Below, piece by piece: positions 37,701 through 47,782 of a stretch of 64,000 nt of DNA. Positions within the stretch are counted from its first letter, which is position 1. Every line of letters starts with the position of its first letter. The stretch lies in the NCBI GenBank assembly GCA_018268085.1, contig JAFDXE010000003.1:114832-178831 (forward strand), in the 5' to 3' direction. The position numbers were made by a program, and so were the translations under genes. The notes beneath the pieces are model-generated. The model saw nothing but the letters and a program-made list of their open reading frames with translations. It searched no databases and was not told the DNA's origin. The DNA is from Bacteroidota bacterium. Lineage in GTDB: Bacteria; Bacteroidota; Bacteroidia; Chitinophagales; Chitinophagaceae.

Positions 37701-40700
37701 AATCGTATAATCCGGTTTAATGGTAACTGATGCACTACCACTTACGCTACCGCCGCAACTTGCGTTATCGGAAACTGATACCAGGCTGTAGCTGCTGGTT
37801 GCTGCCGGGCTAACCGGAATAGTGTTAGCACCTGTTGAAAGACCATTAACGGTTGTATTTCCGTTTCCATCATTGTACACCACGCTGAACGGCGCTGTAC
37901 CACCACTAATCGTTACCGTTATGTTTGAAGAACCTCCTGAGCAGATGGAAGTATTTCCACTGAGTGTTGCAGACAAAGCCGCAGGTTCTGTAATGGTAAC
38001 CTCTGCAGTAGCCGGGCAACCGGTGTTGGAGGTTACGGTTACAGAATAGGTGCCTGCTGCCAGTGCACTGATATCTTCTGTAGATGCAGTGAATCCGTTC
38101 GGACCTGTCCAGCTAATACCATACGGCAATGTACCACCGGTAATGGTCAGGTTTATTGAACCATTGGTTCCGCCGTTGCAGCTAACATTATTTTGTGTAG
38201 TACTTAAGTTTGCCGTTTGACAGGTAGTTGCTGTAATGGTATTTGAATTGGCAGAAGTGCTGTTGGCACTAACCGCACGAACACGATAGTAATAGTTGGT
38301 ATTTGATGAAAGACCGGTTACGGATTGGCTTAACCCGGAAACGGAAAGGTTGCTATATCCGGGAAGCAGGGCAGGGAAAAACTGGCTAACAACAATATCG
38401 TCTAACCTCCAGGGTGATGTTGTGGTTGATGTTTTGTTGAACCGAATATATACTGTACTGTTAGCAGAATAGGCCGAAAGATCAACCGTATATTGATTAT
38501 AGCTGCTTACCGGCACATTGCTGTGATCAAAAGTTGCCACGGTAGTAAAACCACTTGTCTGACTGGTCGTAGAAACTTCGATAGTCAACGTTTTTGCCGT
38601 GTTATTGCTTGATCTGCCCAGGTAAAAAGTCATGGAAGTTGGATTCGGAATATTCAGGGTAGTCAAAGTGCCGGATGTTGCACTACCAATCGCGGCTCCT
38701 GAACCTGAATTAATGTCTGCAGCCGTTATACTCCTCGACCATCCTGAAGTTATCCATCCAGTAGGTGGAAACGTTGCTGATTCAAATCCCTGCGAAACAG
38801 ATGAAGTTGTACCAAACGTTGCATTTGTTGCCACATCCAATGCATAACTGGTTGCACCTGTTACCGCATTCCAGTTTGCTGTGAAACTGGTTGAGGCAAT
38901 ATCGGTAGCTGCAGTGGCAACCGGCGCATCAAGGCCAAGCGTGGTAAAGCTTTGCTGTGTTCCATAAGTTGTACCACCACCGTTGGTTGCATATGCATGA
39001 TAATAATAAATAGTATTGGCAGATAACCCGCTCAATGAAACAGAATAACTGCTGCCACCCAGGTTACTTCCGGCAACCGGTGTTCCGGTTCCGTTGGCAA
39101 AGTTGTTGGTAGTGCTGTATTCAAAACCATAATCGGTGATCGCAGAACAGCCAATTGAGCTGATAGTTCCGTTTAAGGTTGCCGCAACCTGAGTAATTCC
39201 GCTGGCTGTACCATTGGTAACTGCAGGCGCTGTATTAACGCCACTGCCACTTGCTGCTGCATTTGTATTGGAAGCACCACCGCCACCAATCACAATATTT
39301 GCACTGTAAGATTGAACCAGTGTGGGATTAAATTTCACATAAATCAATTGAGAGAAACTTCCACCACTTTGGCTGATGGATAAAGATGAACTGTAGGTAA
39401 TATCATCTGTAGAATAGGTAAATCCGTTAAGCGTTGCAACGGTTACGTTTGCCGAAGTAAGATTTGTACCAGTGATGGTAAATGTATTCGCACCGGCAGT
39501 TGTATTGATACATACATTTCCAAAAGCAGTTAATGCCGATGCACTTAGTGCAGGCGTAGCCGTTGTAAATGTTCCCTGCGCACTATACCCTGTACCTCCG
39601 TTATTGGTTGCATACGTATGATAATAGTAAACAGTAGATGCTGCAAGTCCCGACAAGCTAACAGAAAAATTATTTCCGCTAAGGTTACTGCCTGCTATTG
39701 CTGTTCCGGTTCCGTTAGCGAAATTGTTGCTGGTGCTGTATTCAACACCATAACCACTTATGGCAGAACAGCCATTGTCTGTAATCGTTCCGGGAACAGT
39801 TGCCGCAATTGATGTAATGCCTGTTGCAGTGCCGGCAGTTACCGTAGGAACGGTATTGATTCCGCTTCCGGTAACAGCAACATCTACACTTGAAGCGCCG
39901 CCACCACCTACAACGATATTATTGTCGTATGGCTGAACGGCTGTTGGCGTGAATTTCACATACACGAGTTGTGAAAAACTTCCTCCGCCCTGCGCAATAC
40001 TTAACGAACTGCTGTACGTAACGTCGTCTGTAGAAAAAGTAAATCCACTGAGCGAGGATACAGTTACATCAGCCGTGGTTAATGTATTACCGGTAATGGT
40101 AAAAGTATTGGGGCCTGCTGTATTATTCAAACATACACTGCCAAAACCAGCTAAGCCCGTAGCTGTTAAAGTAGGCGTGGAATTTAATTCACCAAATGCA
40201 AAATCGCTGAAAGAAGTTACACCGGTGATCTGCGTACTGGTAGAAGTTTTGGTTCCTACCGTTGGATAAGTCCATATTGAACCATCCCATTTCCCTGCAA
40301 TAAGATTATTGGGATCTGCACCATTGATCACATCTCCTGCCACAAAATTAAAAGTAGCATCATAAGAAGTAAATGAAGTAGATGCATTGGTTAAGGTATA
40401 ATAACGGTCGAGCCTTAGCGTATTATTAATGGCTGAGGTAGCCAGGTTTGGATGTGCTCCTGCCGATTGAGAAACACTCGCCGTAAGATTACCGGCAACT
40501 GTTACACCGTTAAAAGCAATAACCACCGGGCGGTAATTGGTTGCACCGCCAATTTCATAGGTAATGGTTGGGTTACCTGTGCCTACCTCTTTTTGTAATG
40601 AACCGGCCACATGACCGTTCGTTCTTGTTATAGCACCACCACTGGCAATGATCACTTTATTGGAACCGGTTGTAATTACACCGTTGGTAAGGAAAGCCGT

Positions 40701-42839
40701 TTGGTTAACCGTAATATCATTTGCCAATGCCACATCGCCTGCTGCTTTATCTACGATCAGGTAGTCGAATGTTTGACCGCCCGATTTTGTAATGGTTTGC
40801 GTACCGCTTGCGCCGTCGAAGAAAACGGCTCTTCCGTTGGGGAAGAAGGAACCGGTACTCGACCAGTTGCCCCTTACTTTAATATCGCCGCCGGATGTTC
40901 CGGAAGCAGAGAGGCTACCGTTCAAAACCAGGTTGCCGTTAATGATCAAAGGAATGGTCATGTTATGGCTGCTGTAATCCATATAGATCGCAGAACCAGC
41001 ATCGATGGTAACATTACCTGCTGTACTTAATGTAACACCCGTACGACTTGTACCACCGGGGTCGAGGTTGGTGTTATTACTGATACGAACATTGTATGGA
41101 TAAGCTGCACCGCTACCTGTACCCCACTCGATACCTCTCACATAAGGATTCGTACCCGAATTATACCTTAATGTAGACCCAGTGCCATAAATTGGTGCAT
41201 TATTGGTTACGAAACCACCATTGTTCAACCACAATGTTCCATTAATAGTGGTAAGGTTCGATCCAAAATCCATTCCGCCACTTAATTCCATATTCACTGA
41301 TGAAGACAAATCCAGTCCTGTTCCACTATTGATATTGGATGTTCCTCCCTGTATAAAAATAGTTCCGGTTCCGGTAGAGCTGGTAATAGATTGGGAGCCG
41401 GATAATTGAATGTTGGTGCCAATACCCAACGTGAGAATATTTCCATTCAGATCAAAAACATTTCCAGTGCCCGTTCCCGTGAGTTGCAGTCCGTTACCGC
41501 TTCCGTTTACATTCAATCCTGTTCCGCTGGCGAGTTTGATGCCGCCACCTGAATTCTGATTCAGTAAATAATCGAAGTTTAAATTGCCGCTGGCAGACCT
41601 TGAAATGGTTTGTTGTGTACTGCCAATAAAAAATACTGCACGGCTGTTGCTGGTGAAAGTGCCGCCAACAGTGAAGTTCCAGTTACCGCCGATTTTGATA
41701 TCACCTCCGACGCTTGATGAAAGTACCAGTGTACCTGCAAGGTTCATATCGCCTAATGCAGTTAAAGCTGCAGTCATGGCCGTTCCATTCATGGTAAGTG
41801 TTGTTCCTGCATCAATGGTAATATTTCCGGAACACTGACGGGCAGTACCGGCGCCATTATTCCCAAGGTTTAAAGAGGTATTGGTTGTGCTGATCTGTAC
41901 ATTAGCCGGATATCCTGCGCCTGAAGTGGCACTCCATTCCAAACCACGACCGTAAGCTGCACCGGTGCTGTATTTAAGTAAGGAAGTACTTCCATAATTG
42001 GGAGCAGTATTGGTAAATCCACCACTGTTGATTTGCAGTGTACCGTTAACCGTAAATGTTCCGGTAACGGTAATTCCTGCAGCAAGTATGAGCGTACCGC
42101 CTGCATCAACTGTTACATTAGCCAACGTTTGAGTAGTACTAATCAGCAAAGTTCCTCCATTGCTTACCGTTACACTGTTTCCTGTTGGAATGGTAGTACC
42201 GCCAGACCTGTTGAATTGTAAGGTTCCACCACTTACTGTGGTTAATCCTGTGTAGGTATTGGCACCGGTTAATTGTAGAACACCTGATCCTGAACCGGTC
42301 TTAGTTAATTTGTTACCTGCAACCAATCCACTTATGACGGAAGAAATGGCTATACCGCCGGTGTTATCAATATTGATTATATTATCAGTTGAATTAGCTA
42401 ATACAACCCCCATTGTTCCATTCTGAGCTACTTGTAAAGTAAGTAAACCTGTACTATTATTACGTAGTACGGTATTTGAAACACTATTTACTGAGGCGCC
42501 ATATAAACGCAAAACACCGGCTGTTCCACTACTGTTCCCTATATTTAATGCAGTCGTTCTTGAATTGTCTATAGAAACCGCACCAAGATTCAGGCTATTG
42601 GTTCCCATGTTAATTCCAACCGTTGTCGCCGTAAATGCGTTGGTAAATGTTGCAATGTTACTGTTAGAAGTTGCTGCACCACCTACGCCGGCATACGAAC
42701 CTCCGGCCCAGTTGCCACCCGTATACCAGGCAGAATTTCCATTCGAACCCCATGTTGCACTCACGTTTTGAGCGTAGCTAATTGATGAAATCAGCATCAA
42801 TACCACCACTGATGCCAGCGATAATAACTTTCTCTTCAT
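34743..42839 (-). CDS. Giant mosaic adhesin secreted by the type IX system
   Basis: The ATG at 42839 gives 2,698 residues with a signal peptide ([20 protein letters not shown], cut near SYAQN). In order I see an autotransporter-associated beta-strand region (about 20-750; [24 protein letters not shown] units), a duplicated 205-residue Ig/FN3-like module (about 900-1300), a gingipain-type jelly-roll domain ([10 protein letters not shown] near 1480), a SprB-like repeat ([20 protein letters not shown]), two copies of a [10 protein letters not shown] domain, seven PKD-like units each opening with ISGP-x-x-x-C, and a C-terminal type A sorting domain ([12 protein letters not shown] ... [10 protein letters not shown] ... 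LVKF). There is no beta-barrel, so it is T9SS cargo rather than a type V autotransporter. Likely roles are adhesion, gliding or biofilm. It is a single-gene unit. Confidence 0.92.
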   Translation of the reverse strand: MKRKLLSLASVVVLMLISSISYAQNVSATWGSNGNSAWYTGGNWAGGSYAGVGGAATSNSNIATFTNAFTATTVGINMGTNSLNLGAVSIDNSRTTALNIGNSSGTAGVLRLYGASVNSVSNTVLRNNSTGLLTLQVAQNGTMGVVLANSTDNIINIDNTGGIAISSVISGLVAGNKLTKTGSGSGVLQLTGANTYTGLTTVSGGTLQFNRSGGTTIPTGNSVTVSNGGTLLISTTQTLANVTVDAGGTLILAAGITVTGTFTVNGTLQINSGGFTNTAPNYGSTSLLKYSTGAAYGRGLEWSATSGAGYPANVQISTTNTSLNLGNNGAGTARQCSGNITIDAGTTLTMNGTAMTAALTALGDMNLAGTLVLSSSVGGDIKIGGNWNFTVGGTFTSNSRAVFFIGSTQQTISRSASGNLNFDYLLNQNSGGGIKLASGTGLNVNGSGNGLQLTGTGTGNVFDLNGNILTLGIGTNIQLSGSQSITSSTGTGTIFIQGGTSNINSGTGLDLSSSVNMELSGGMDFGSNLTTINGTLWLNNGGFVTNNAPIYGTGSTLRYNSGTNPYVRGIEWGTGSGAAYPYNVRISNNTNLDPGGTSRTGVTLSTAGNVTIDAGSAIYMDYSSHNMTIPLIINGNLVLNGSLSASGTSGGDIKVRGNWSSTGSFFPNGRAVFFDGASGTQTITKSGGQTFDYLIVDKAAGDVALANDITVNQTAFLTNGVITTGSNKVIIASGGAITRTNGHVAGSLQKEVGTGNPTITYEIGGATNYRPVVIAFNGVTVAGNLTASVSQSAGAHPNLATSAINNTLRLDRYYTLTNASTSFTSYDATFNFVAGDVINGADPNNLIAGKWDGSIWTYPTVGTKTSTSTQITGVTSFSDFAFGELNSTPTLTATGLAGFGSVCLNNTAGPNTFTITGNTLTTADVTVSSLSGFTFSTDDVTYSSSLSIAQGGGSFSQLVYVKFTPTAVQPYDNNIVVGGGGASSVDVAVTGSGINTVPTVTAGTATGITSIAATVPGTITDNGCSAISGYGVEYSTSNNFANGTGTAIAGSNLSGNNFSVSLSGLAASTVYYYHTYATNNGGTGYSAQGTFTTATPALSASALTAFGNVCINTTAGANTFTITGTNLTSANVTVATLNGFTYSTDDITYSSSLSISQSGGSFSQLIYVKFNPTLVQSYSANIVIGGGGASNTNAAASGSGVNTAPAVTNGTASGITQVAATLNGTISSIGCSAITDYGFEYSTTNNFANGTGTPVAGSNLGGSSYSVSLSGLSANTIYYYHAYATNGGGTTYGTQQSFTTLGLDAPVATAATDIASTSFTANWNAVTGATSYALDVATNATFGTTSSVSQGFESATFPPTGWITSGWSRSITAADINSGSGAAIGSATSGTLTTLNIPNPTSMTFYLGRSSNNTAKTLTIEVSTTSQTSGFTTVATFDHSNVPVSSYNQYTVDLSAYSANSTVYIRFNKTSTTTSPWRLDDIVVSQFFPALLPGYSNLSVSGLSQSVTGLSSNTNYYYRVRAVSANSTSANSNTITATTCQTANLSTTQNNVSCNGGTNGSINLTITGGTLPYGISWTGPNGFTASTEDISALAAGTYSVTVTSNTGCPATAEVTITEPAALSATLSGNTSICSGGSSNITVTISGGTAPFSVVYNDGNGNTTVNGLSTGANTIPVSPAATSSYSLVSVSDNASCGGSVSGSASVTIKPDYTITASAGSGGSISPAGVTTICENGNQTYTIAAADACHSIADVVVDGVSQGIISTYTFTDVTSNHTISASFVLNTYVITATAGTGGSITPGTGSVNCGDNATFTIAPDACYVISDVVVDGVSQGAITTYTFTDVTTTHTISASFTSTTVTASVAIAANPSGAICAGTSVTFTATPTNGGNTPTYQWYNGVTPISGETNATYTSATLANGDAISVVMTSSIATCIANSPATSNSITMTVNTAPAVPGSISGPLDVCPYVGSVATYSIAAVPGAVSYQWTIPAQGATIQGASDGTSIDVLIDNSFAQTNQQFKVRAVSADGCISGNSSIIVLKNIPGIPVAINGPTNACPFMGQTGTTTYTIDAVQYATSYTWTVQGTGMTIISGQGSTSIEVSYAANFTSGVIRVTANSNCGARTPRSLNISRLTPQAPAVINGPVNACSYVGTSTQVTYSIDAVVNATSYTWTLPANVNLVSGQGTTSIVVTFGGAFTTGAIKVRSVSNCFSSGDRQLTVSLVPPAVPGTISGPTSACPYVGTSTQVTYSIASVPDATSYLWTLPTNMNLVSGQGTTSIVVTFNNNFGTSALSVKAVSSCASSANSNLTITASSASTPGAISGPNNACLFIGTANEATYSIRKVSNAASYVWVVPTGATITGHPSGTGANDTTITVSFDNNFVGGTYIQVYSVNCNVSSPRSYAVARNTASTPGPISGPTNVCEYMISAGNPSGTTATYTIRKVSTALSYNWTAPANATIVGHPGGAGENDTIVQVIYNSSFVSGSLQVSSTNGCGTGTAKTLSLTKLNPGTPGIIDVINTQTCPSREYTYTVASMPSNATSLVWTVPAGAMLVSGQGTVSITVSYPSTVINGSVTAQAINNCGNSTIRSITVKLAACPQDRMIAGRTTAAASVEEVKQALEVNVYPNPAVNNFKLQVSSAAKEAINVRIMDLQGRELKRLTIAANQTIQLGSDLKAGTYIIEVKQGKAVKLTKLVKF
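35050..36990 (-). repeat. Seven tandem PKD-like repeats inside the adhesin gene
   Basis: Seven units of roughly 80-90 residues, most opening with a proline, ISGP/INGP, three variable residues and Cys ([65 protein letters not shown], then a diverged [10 protein letters not shown]). Units 3 and 4 are nearly identical around [13 protein letters not shown]. Such tandem units extend the adhesin stalk and can change in number by recombination. Confidence 0.85.
37270..37725 (-). repeat. Two tandem copies of a [10 protein letters not shown] domain in the adhesin gene
   Basis: Two adjacent units of about 73 residues: [14 protein letters not shown] ... [20 protein letters not shown], then [15 protein letters not shown] ... 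[20 protein letters not shown], each ending THTISASF or NHTISASF. They match the InlB-type bacterial repeat fold by pattern. The conservation at protein level suggests a recent duplication. Confidence 0.75.
38935..40175 (-). repeat. Direct duplication of a 205-residue module in the adhesin gene
   Basis: The module at about 39551-40175 is repeated at 38935-39550. Both hold NTFTITG, the run [16 protein letters not shown] or [23 protein letters not shown]-x-YVKF-x-PT, a GGGGAS turn, and an FN3-like half with [12 protein letters not shown] or [12 protein letters not shown] and [10 protein letters not shown] or [10 protein letters not shown]. The copies sit head to tail. Confidence 0.85.
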
Positions 42840-43296
42840 GTTAGTTTTTGATTGATACAATGTAAATAGGCTCATATAAGCGATTTAAAATTTTGCGTAC
42901 TGTTTGTTTGTATGAATTGAAAATGAAAACGATTGTAATTGGCCCCGTACAGGCAAAAAAATGCGGCTACCGGTGATGGTATCCGTAACTGTGTAAAGCG
43001 TACACGTTGTGCAGTAAATCCACTAACCAGATTTATCATAAAGGTTATTGCATTTCAATATTTACCTGAGGAATGTAGGGCAGCAGTTTTAGCAGGATGG
43101 ATTGGGGCAGCGAATGTAGTATGGATATTCGAATTGGTAAATTAATTTATTGATATTTTATCGATTTGTTGAAAACTAAGCATGCTATAGAAAATTTATG
43201 TAATAAGACTGCTGTTTTTCTGAAGATATTTCAGCATTGGATAAAATCCAACTTAATAATAATGGTTGCGATTATTTTCAACAGCCAACCCTTTCT
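42840..43296. other. Intergenic region upstream of the adhesin, no gene seen
   Basis: The 457 bases between the adhesin start and the dsbD-like stop hold no convincing ORF: the one open frame at 42939-43145 begins with TTG and shows no family features. A small hairpin GTGTA-AAGCG-TACAC is at 42991-43005. The adhesin promoter must be here, but no full TAnnTTTG match was found. Confidence 0.5.
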
Positions 43297-45249
43297 CTAT
43301 TTTGCAGCTTGTAATCCACACCTCAGCCATTCCAGGTATTCTTTTGCCGATGGCGTGTATCCTACGGGGCGTGCCAGCAATACTTCATCAGTGTTCAGCA
43401 ACGCATATAAGGGTTGGGAATTATTGGAGAAATTTTCTGTTTCAAAAGTTGACCACTTATCGCCTACGGTAACAATGTCTTTTTCTATTCCCTCTTTGGT
43501 AGTATAGCTGAATTGCTGAGCGGCGGGCAATTGCTTCTTATCATCTACATACAGGGAGATCACAATAAAACTGTCTTTCAACACCCTGTACACATCATCC
43601 TGGCTCCACACATTTTCTTCCATCCGCCGGCAATTCACACAGGCATAACCGGTGAAGTCGAGCAGGATGGGTTTGTGTTCGGCCTTCGCCATTTTCAATC
43701 CTTCTTCGTAATCATGAGAACAATTCAATCCCAGTACACATTCATCTTTTGCATAAATACTGTAATATAACGGAGGCGGAAAACCGCTGATCAGTTTCAG
43801 GTTGGCATATTTGGTATTGGTAACACCCGGTAAAAGGTAAACGGTAAATGCGGCTACGGCCAAACCGAATATAACCCGGCCCCTGGCCAGCTTTTTAATG
43901 GGTGAATCATGCGGGAACCTGATCTTTCCAAACAGGTATAGTGTTAATAATACACCGATAATAATCCACAGCCCTATAAATATTTCCCTTTTCAGCAGCC
44001 CCCAGTGTTTTACCAGGTCGGCATTCGACAGGAATTTAAATGCCAGCGCCAGTTCAAAAAAGCCGAGCACCACTTTTACGGTATTTAGCCAGCCGCCAGA
44101 TTTGGGTAAGGAGTTCAGCCAGTTGGGAAACAGGGCAAACAACCCGAATGGTAAGGCCAGCGCCAAACCAAAACCACCCATACCCATGGTTAACTGCATG
44201 GCGCCTCCATCATTGGTTAAGGAACCGGCGAGCAATGAACCCAGGATCGGGCCGGTGCAGGAAAACGAAACCAGGGCCAGCGTTAATGCCATGAAGAATA
44301 TCCCCATGATATTGCCAACACTTGCTTTGCTGTCTGCCTTGCTCGACAAACCAGCCGGCAACGTGATCTCATAAAATCCAAAGAAAGAATAGGCAAAAAA
44401 CAGGAAGATCACAAAGAAGAAAACATTGAGATATACATTGGTGGAAATATTATTGAGTATTTCAGGATTCAGTTTGTCTAAAAAATGAAAAGGCAGGCTA
44501 AGCAATACATAAATAAGGAAAATAAAAAATCCGTAAAGGAAGGCGTTGCTTACACCGGCTTTTTTGGAAGTTGCTTTTTTGGTAAAGAAAGATACGGTGA
44601 GCGGAATCATGGGGAACACACAGGGTGTGAGCAGGGCAACGAGTCCGCCTAAAAAACCCAGCAGGAATAATTTCCATAAGCCGGTTGATTTGGTAGATGT
44701 TTCCAGGGATGCAGAAGTGCCGCAATTGGTAAGCGAATGCTGCAGATCGATAGACGGGATCTTTATCCGGTTGGTTACTTTGCCGGCAGCTTCAGCGTTG
44801 AGGGTTACCGTTAGTTTCTGTTCTTCGGGGATAAAATTATCCTTGTCGCCGGTTTCATACGCCAGCTTTATACGTAAAGAAGGCGCTTCCTCTTTTGTAA
44901 ACCGGATCGTTTGTGTAAGCGTTACCGGCCCTGTTGTAACCGATTTTTGCGTGTTCTCAAAAACCGGGTCTTTGATAGCGGTAAATGTTGCGTTGATCAC
45001 CGGTTCGGCAGCCATTATGGTGGAATCGTTGTACAGGAGTGAAATGCCGGCAAGGCCTTCTGCCGAATCCTTTGCATACAGATGCCAGCCGCTCCTGATG
45101 CTGCCTGTAAGGCTTATTTCATATTGCTTATCGGCAATTTTTTTTGAATGCAGTGTCCACTGAACAGCACTGCTATCCTGTGCAGCAAGATTTCCAATAC
45201 CTGAAAACAAGGTGACAAGAAGAAAGAGGATGGTGTTGAACAAACGCAT
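43297..45249 (-). CDS. DsbD-like thiol:disulfide interchange protein
   Basis: A 650-residue inner-membrane reductase that passes electrons from cytoplasmic thioredoxin to periplasmic or exported thiols. After a signal peptide (FLLVTLFSGIGNLAAQ) comes a DsbD N-domain (residues 30-175), then eight or so membrane helices with the paired cysteines in LLTPCVFPMIPLTV near 207 and FSCTGPILGSLL near 331, then a C-terminal thioredoxin fold with ILLDFTGYACVNCRRMEENV, the CVNC redox pair near 533-536. All three redox modules are present, but the N-domain lacks an obvious cysteine pair (one Cys, NCGTSASL, before the first helix). The start codon directly follows the terminator of the upstream DsbD N-domain gene. 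Confidence 0.92.
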   Translation of the reverse strand: MRLFNTILFLLVTLFSGIGNLAAQDSSAVQWTLHSKKIADKQYEISLTGSIRSGWHLYAKDSAEGLAGISLLYNDSTIMAAEPVINATFTAIKDPVFENTQKSVTTGPVTLTQTIRFTKEEAPSLRIKLAYETGDKDNFIPEEQKLTVTLNAEAAGKVTNRIKIPSIDLQHSLTNCGTSASLETSTKSTGLWKLFLLGFLGGLVALLTPCVFPMIPLTVSFFTKKATSKKAGVSNAFLYGFFIFLIYVLLSLPFHFLDKLNPEILNNISTNVYLNVFFFVIFLFFAYSFFGFYEITLPAGLSSKADSKASVGNIMGIFFMALTLALVSFSCTGPILGSLLAGSLTNDGGAMQLTMGMGGFGLALALPFGLFALFPNWLNSLPKSGGWLNTVKVVLGFFELALAFKFLSNADLVKHWGLLKREIFIGLWIIIGVLLTLYLFGKIRFPHDSPIKKLARGRVIFGLAVAAFTVYLLPGVTNTKYANLKLISGFPPPLYYSIYAKDECVLGLNCSHDYEEGLKMAKAEHKPILLDFTGYACVNCRRMEENVWSQDDVYRVLKDSFIVISLYVDDKKQLPAAQQFSYTTKEGIEKDIVTVGDKWSTFETENFSNNSQPLYALLNTDEVLLARPVGYTPSAKEYLEWLRCGLQAAK

Positions 45250-45251
45250 GG

Positions 45252-45278
45252 CGAAAAAAAATCCCGTTAACCGGGATT
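45252..45278 (-). terminator. Intrinsic terminator or attenuator directly before the dsbD start
   Basis: On the minus strand AATCCCG pairs with CGGGATT over a five-base loop, followed at once by a run of eight T and CGCC, then the ATG at 45249. The T-run therefore occupies the translation start region of the DsbD-like gene. It can stop transcripts of the gene ending at 45294 and so limit read-through into dsbD. Confidence 0.85.
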
Positions 45279-45293
45279 ATTTAAAAGTAAAAA

Positions 45294-45752
45294 TTATTTT
45301 CCGTCGATCTTTATGGAAAAGGGAACTTCTTTGGGCGGCAGGCATTTTTTGTCGTCGCAGGTCATATAAGTAACTGCACCTTTTACCACGGTTGTTGCGT
45401 TAGATTTCAGTTTAATCTTCTGAATAAAATCAACTTTATTGGCGTAAAACTTAAGGGTTGAATTAAAATTTGCGTCGAAAGATTTTTCGAGTTTACCTTC
45501 TTCTTTCACGGTACCATCCAGCTTCACGAGCGGGTTGGTAGAAAATTTAAAACTGGTTGGCTCCGGGCCTTCCCCTGCATCCTGTGCATAGATATGCCAT
45601 TTATTGTCGAGCGTAGCGGTGATGTGTAACTCATAGGTTTTATCGCCTGTTTTTTTTGCGGTATAGCTCCATTTTACCGGGTCGGTAATCTGTGCAAAAC
45701 CGGCAAAGGCAATAAACAACAGCAAGCCTGTTAGTAAACCTGATTTCTTCAT
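45294..45752 (-). CDS. Stand-alone DsbD N-terminal domain protein
   Basis: A 152-residue exported protein: signal peptide MKKSGLLTGLLLFIAFAGFA, then a single DsbD alpha-like immunoglobulin fold (VKWSYTAKKTGDKTYELHIT, KWHIYAQDAGEGPEPTSFKF). The end carries the redox-like pair TYMTCDDKKCLPP, the kind of C-x4-C motif seen in DsbD N-domains, which is absent from the fused N-domain of the larger protein downstream. The two N-domains are clear paralogues (shared KWHIYA/GWHLYA and DAGEGP/DSAEGL motifs). It may be the actual electron acceptor of the neighbouring DsbD-like membrane protein. Confidence 0.82.
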   Translation of the reverse strand: MKKSGLLTGLLLFIAFAGFAQITDPVKWSYTAKKTGDKTYELHITATLDNKWHIYAQDAGEGPEPTSFKFSTNPLVKLDGTVKEEGKLEKSFDANFNSTLKFYANKVDFIQKIKLKSNATTVVKGAVTYMTCDDKKCLPPKEVPFSIKIDGK

Positions 45753-45846
45753 ACTTAAATTTTTCTGCTATTAAGACTGCAAAATTATACTTCCTTACCG
45801 TTTTCCGGAAAGGAAAGTTGTTAATAATTATGATCTGCCATCCGAT

Positions 45847-46521
45847 CTATGCGAATTGATGAATATTGAACAAAGCCGAAAACACTTCAATACCATCTGC
45901 GTTAGACAAGCTGGGATTAGTGGCACGTTCCGGGTGCGGCATCATTCCAAATACATTTCGTTCAGCATTACAGATGCCGGCAATATTGTGCATAGCACCA
46001 TTGGGATTGGCTGCTGCTGTTATTTGCCCTTGCTCATCGCAATACTGGTAGATCACCTGGTTATTGGCAAGGATGCTGTTCATGGTGGCTGTGTTGGCAA
46101 AATACCTTCCTTCACCGTGGGCTACGGGAATTTTGAGCACTTTATCATCGGCCGGACTTTTCATGAAAATATTTTTGCAAACGAATTTCTGTTGTTCATT
46201 GCGTAACAGGGCGCCGGGAAGCAAACCACTTTCACATAAGATCTGGAATCCGTTGCATACGCCAAGTACCTTTCCTCCTTTTGCAGCAAATGCTGTTACG
46301 CTTTGCATCATCGGACTAAACCTGGCGATGGCACCGCACCTCAGGTAATCGCCGTAGCTAAAACCGCCGGGCAGTACAATGCAATCATCCGTAGAAAAGG
46401 AGCTCAGGTCTTTGTCTTTATGCCAAAGGCTTATTACTTCCTGCTGCAGGTCGTTTTGCAGGGCATCTACCATGTCTCTGTCACAATTGGAACCAGGAAA
46501 AACTACTACGCCGAATTTCAT
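45847..46521 (-). CDS. purQ: Phosphoribosylformylglycinamidine synthase, glutaminase subunit PurQ
   Basis: A 224-residue class I glutamine amidotransferase that feeds ammonia to PurL in the fourth step of purine synthesis. It begins MKFGVVVFPGSNCDRDMVDA, has the nucleophile cysteine in GKVLGVCNGFQILCE near residue 86, and the His-Glu pair in GMMPHPERATNP near 195. The frame is open to 46563, but the ATG at 46521 matches the family start exactly, and a -7 box at 46561-46568 puts the likely transcript start inside the longer frame. A separate PurQ implies a three-part PurS/PurQ/PurL enzyme; the partners are not in the window. Confidence 0.96.
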   Translation of the reverse strand: MKFGVVVFPGSNCDRDMVDALQNDLQQEVISLWHKDKDLSSFSTDDCIVLPGGFSYGDYLRCGAIARFSPMMQSVTAFAAKGGKVLGVCNGFQILCESGLLPGALLRNEQQKFVCKNIFMKSPADDKVLKIPVAHGEGRYFANTATMNSILANNQVIYQYCDEQGQITAAANPNGAMHNIAGICNAERNVFGMMPHPERATNPSLSNADGIEVFSALFNIHQFA

Positions 46522-46560
46522 ATAGGATGATAATTGAAGATGTATAATTGAAGTGCTGCG

Positions 46561-46568
46561 CAAAATTA
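46561..46568 (-). promoter_or_regulatory. Candidate -7 box of purQ
   Basis: On the minus strand it reads TAATTTTG, a full TAnnTTTG match, about 40 bases before the purQ ATG. A TTTG lies 24 bases upstream, slightly beyond the usual 19-21. Confidence 0.45.
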
Positions 46569-46584
46569 CACTCCCTGTCTCACT

Positions 46585-47565
46585 TTATCGAACAAAAAAT
46601 CCAAGGATGAAAGTTAATATCACCAGGCTCCAATGAAATAAAAGGGAAAACCATTTTCTTTCAGGATATAAGAAAGCTGCTCCGCCAAATGCTGCTGCCG
46701 GCACCGCGGTAAGGATCCAGTAATCGAAATTATGTGTTGAATTGAGGAATGGCACCAGGATGGAAACCGCCAGGTAAAGATAGATCAGGCTCCAGCTTTT
46801 GCGTGACTGCACCACCAGCCTGCGCATATTGTTTTGTGCAAAAACCATCCCCGTTAAAATGATTATTAAAATGATGGCGATGGCAATGGAAGCAAAAAGC
46901 GTTTCATGAAAGATGGGTACATTAACGGATACTGCCGGTAATGAAAAAGATTTCCACCGGCCCGACAGGAACAACCATGACGCCTCAAAATAATAAGGCG
47001 TAAGAATGCCCAATAAAGCAACTACCCATTCCTGTAATGAAAAAGGCCGGGTTATAATAATGGCCACAAAAATGAGTATAGAAAAGGCTATGGCCGGAAA
47101 ATAAAACAAACTGCTTAACCCTGCGAGCATACCGATGTTGAACAACTGCGTTTTGGCGTTGGGGTTATTGTAGATGGTGCATGATCTTGCCAACACCCAA
47201 ATAAGCAACGTATTAATGATGAGCGGTGCTGATAATACCGACCATTCCCTGAACACCGACGTAAACAACAGGTAACTCATGGCAGCCAGGTAATTTGGCT
47301 TGGGGAGCAGGCGTTGATCGTTCAGTACTTTATTAATACCCATTGCCTGGAAGTACAGGAGAAAAAATGCAATGATGCTATAGATAACCGGGGCTTTGCT
47401 GCCGGCGGGTTTTAATATATCCATGAAACCATTGTACAGAATACCATCGAGTGGTTGTGCTGAAGGGACGGATGGATGAATAAACATAGGCAGCTTTAAT
47501 ACCAATCCATAAACGAGGAGTAAGAAACTGTTGTATGGATTGTTGGCTTTGAACGTGCCTGTCAC
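46585..47565 (-). CDS. DUF6427-family polytopic membrane protein
   Basis: A 326-residue protein with about nine membrane helices (YNSFLLLVYGLVLKLPMFIH, IYSIIAFFLLYFQAMGINKV, WSVLSAPLIINTLLIWVLAR, GLSSLFYFPAIAFSILIFVA). The early FKANNPYNSFLLL and the later F-W-S-V-L-S-A/LLPKPNYLAAM-like text match a Bacteroidota family known as DUF6427, which commonly lies next to purine or uracil genes and has no known function. The start codon is GTG at 47565: a TAA is five codons upstream and the first in-frame ATG would cut into the first helix. It is likely a single-gene unit or co-transcribed with purQ, 63 bases away. Confidence 0.7.
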   Translation of the reverse strand: MTGTFKANNPYNSFLLLVYGLVLKLPMFIHPSVPSAQPLDGILYNGFMDILKPAGSKAPVIYSIIAFFLLYFQAMGINKVLNDQRLLPKPNYLAAMSYLLFTSVFREWSVLSAPLIINTLLIWVLARSCTIYNNPNAKTQLFNIGMLAGLSSLFYFPAIAFSILIFVAIIITRPFSLQEWVVALLGILTPYYFEASWLFLSGRWKSFSLPAVSVNVPIFHETLFASIAIAIILIIILTGMVFAQNNMRRLVVQSRKSWSLIYLYLAVSILVPFLNSTHNFDYWILTAVPAAAFGGAAFLYPERKWFSLLFHWSLVILTFILGFFVR

Positions 47566-47782
47566 CTGGATGAAAAATTAAGCGTGATTGAAATAGAACA
47601 CGAAAATAGAGAAATTAATATTGGTTTATTGCAGGCAACCGAAGTGAATTATGGCCACTGCTATTTAAATACACAAAGGCACACAAATATCTTCCATTCG
47701 TTATTCAACTCATTTTATATCGGCTACCAGTCACCTCAACACTTCCGCTAATTAATCAGTGGCAAATTGCTACGCTGATAAA

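Noticed and set aside
34743..42839. Many plus-strand frames of 60-140 codons across the adhesin gene (for example 39949-40269 and 40611-41030)
   Set aside because: They are opposite-strand shadows of a Gly/Thr/Ser-rich repeat gene; their translations echo its repeats and hold no domain.
34743..42839. Type V autotransporter, suggested by the beta-strand repeats in the adhesin
   Set aside because: There is no C-terminal beta-barrel; the protein ends in a T9SS type A sorting domain.
42939..43145. Plus-strand 68-codon frame upstream of the adhesin
   Set aside because: It begins with TTG, has no recognisable family and lies in a promoter region.
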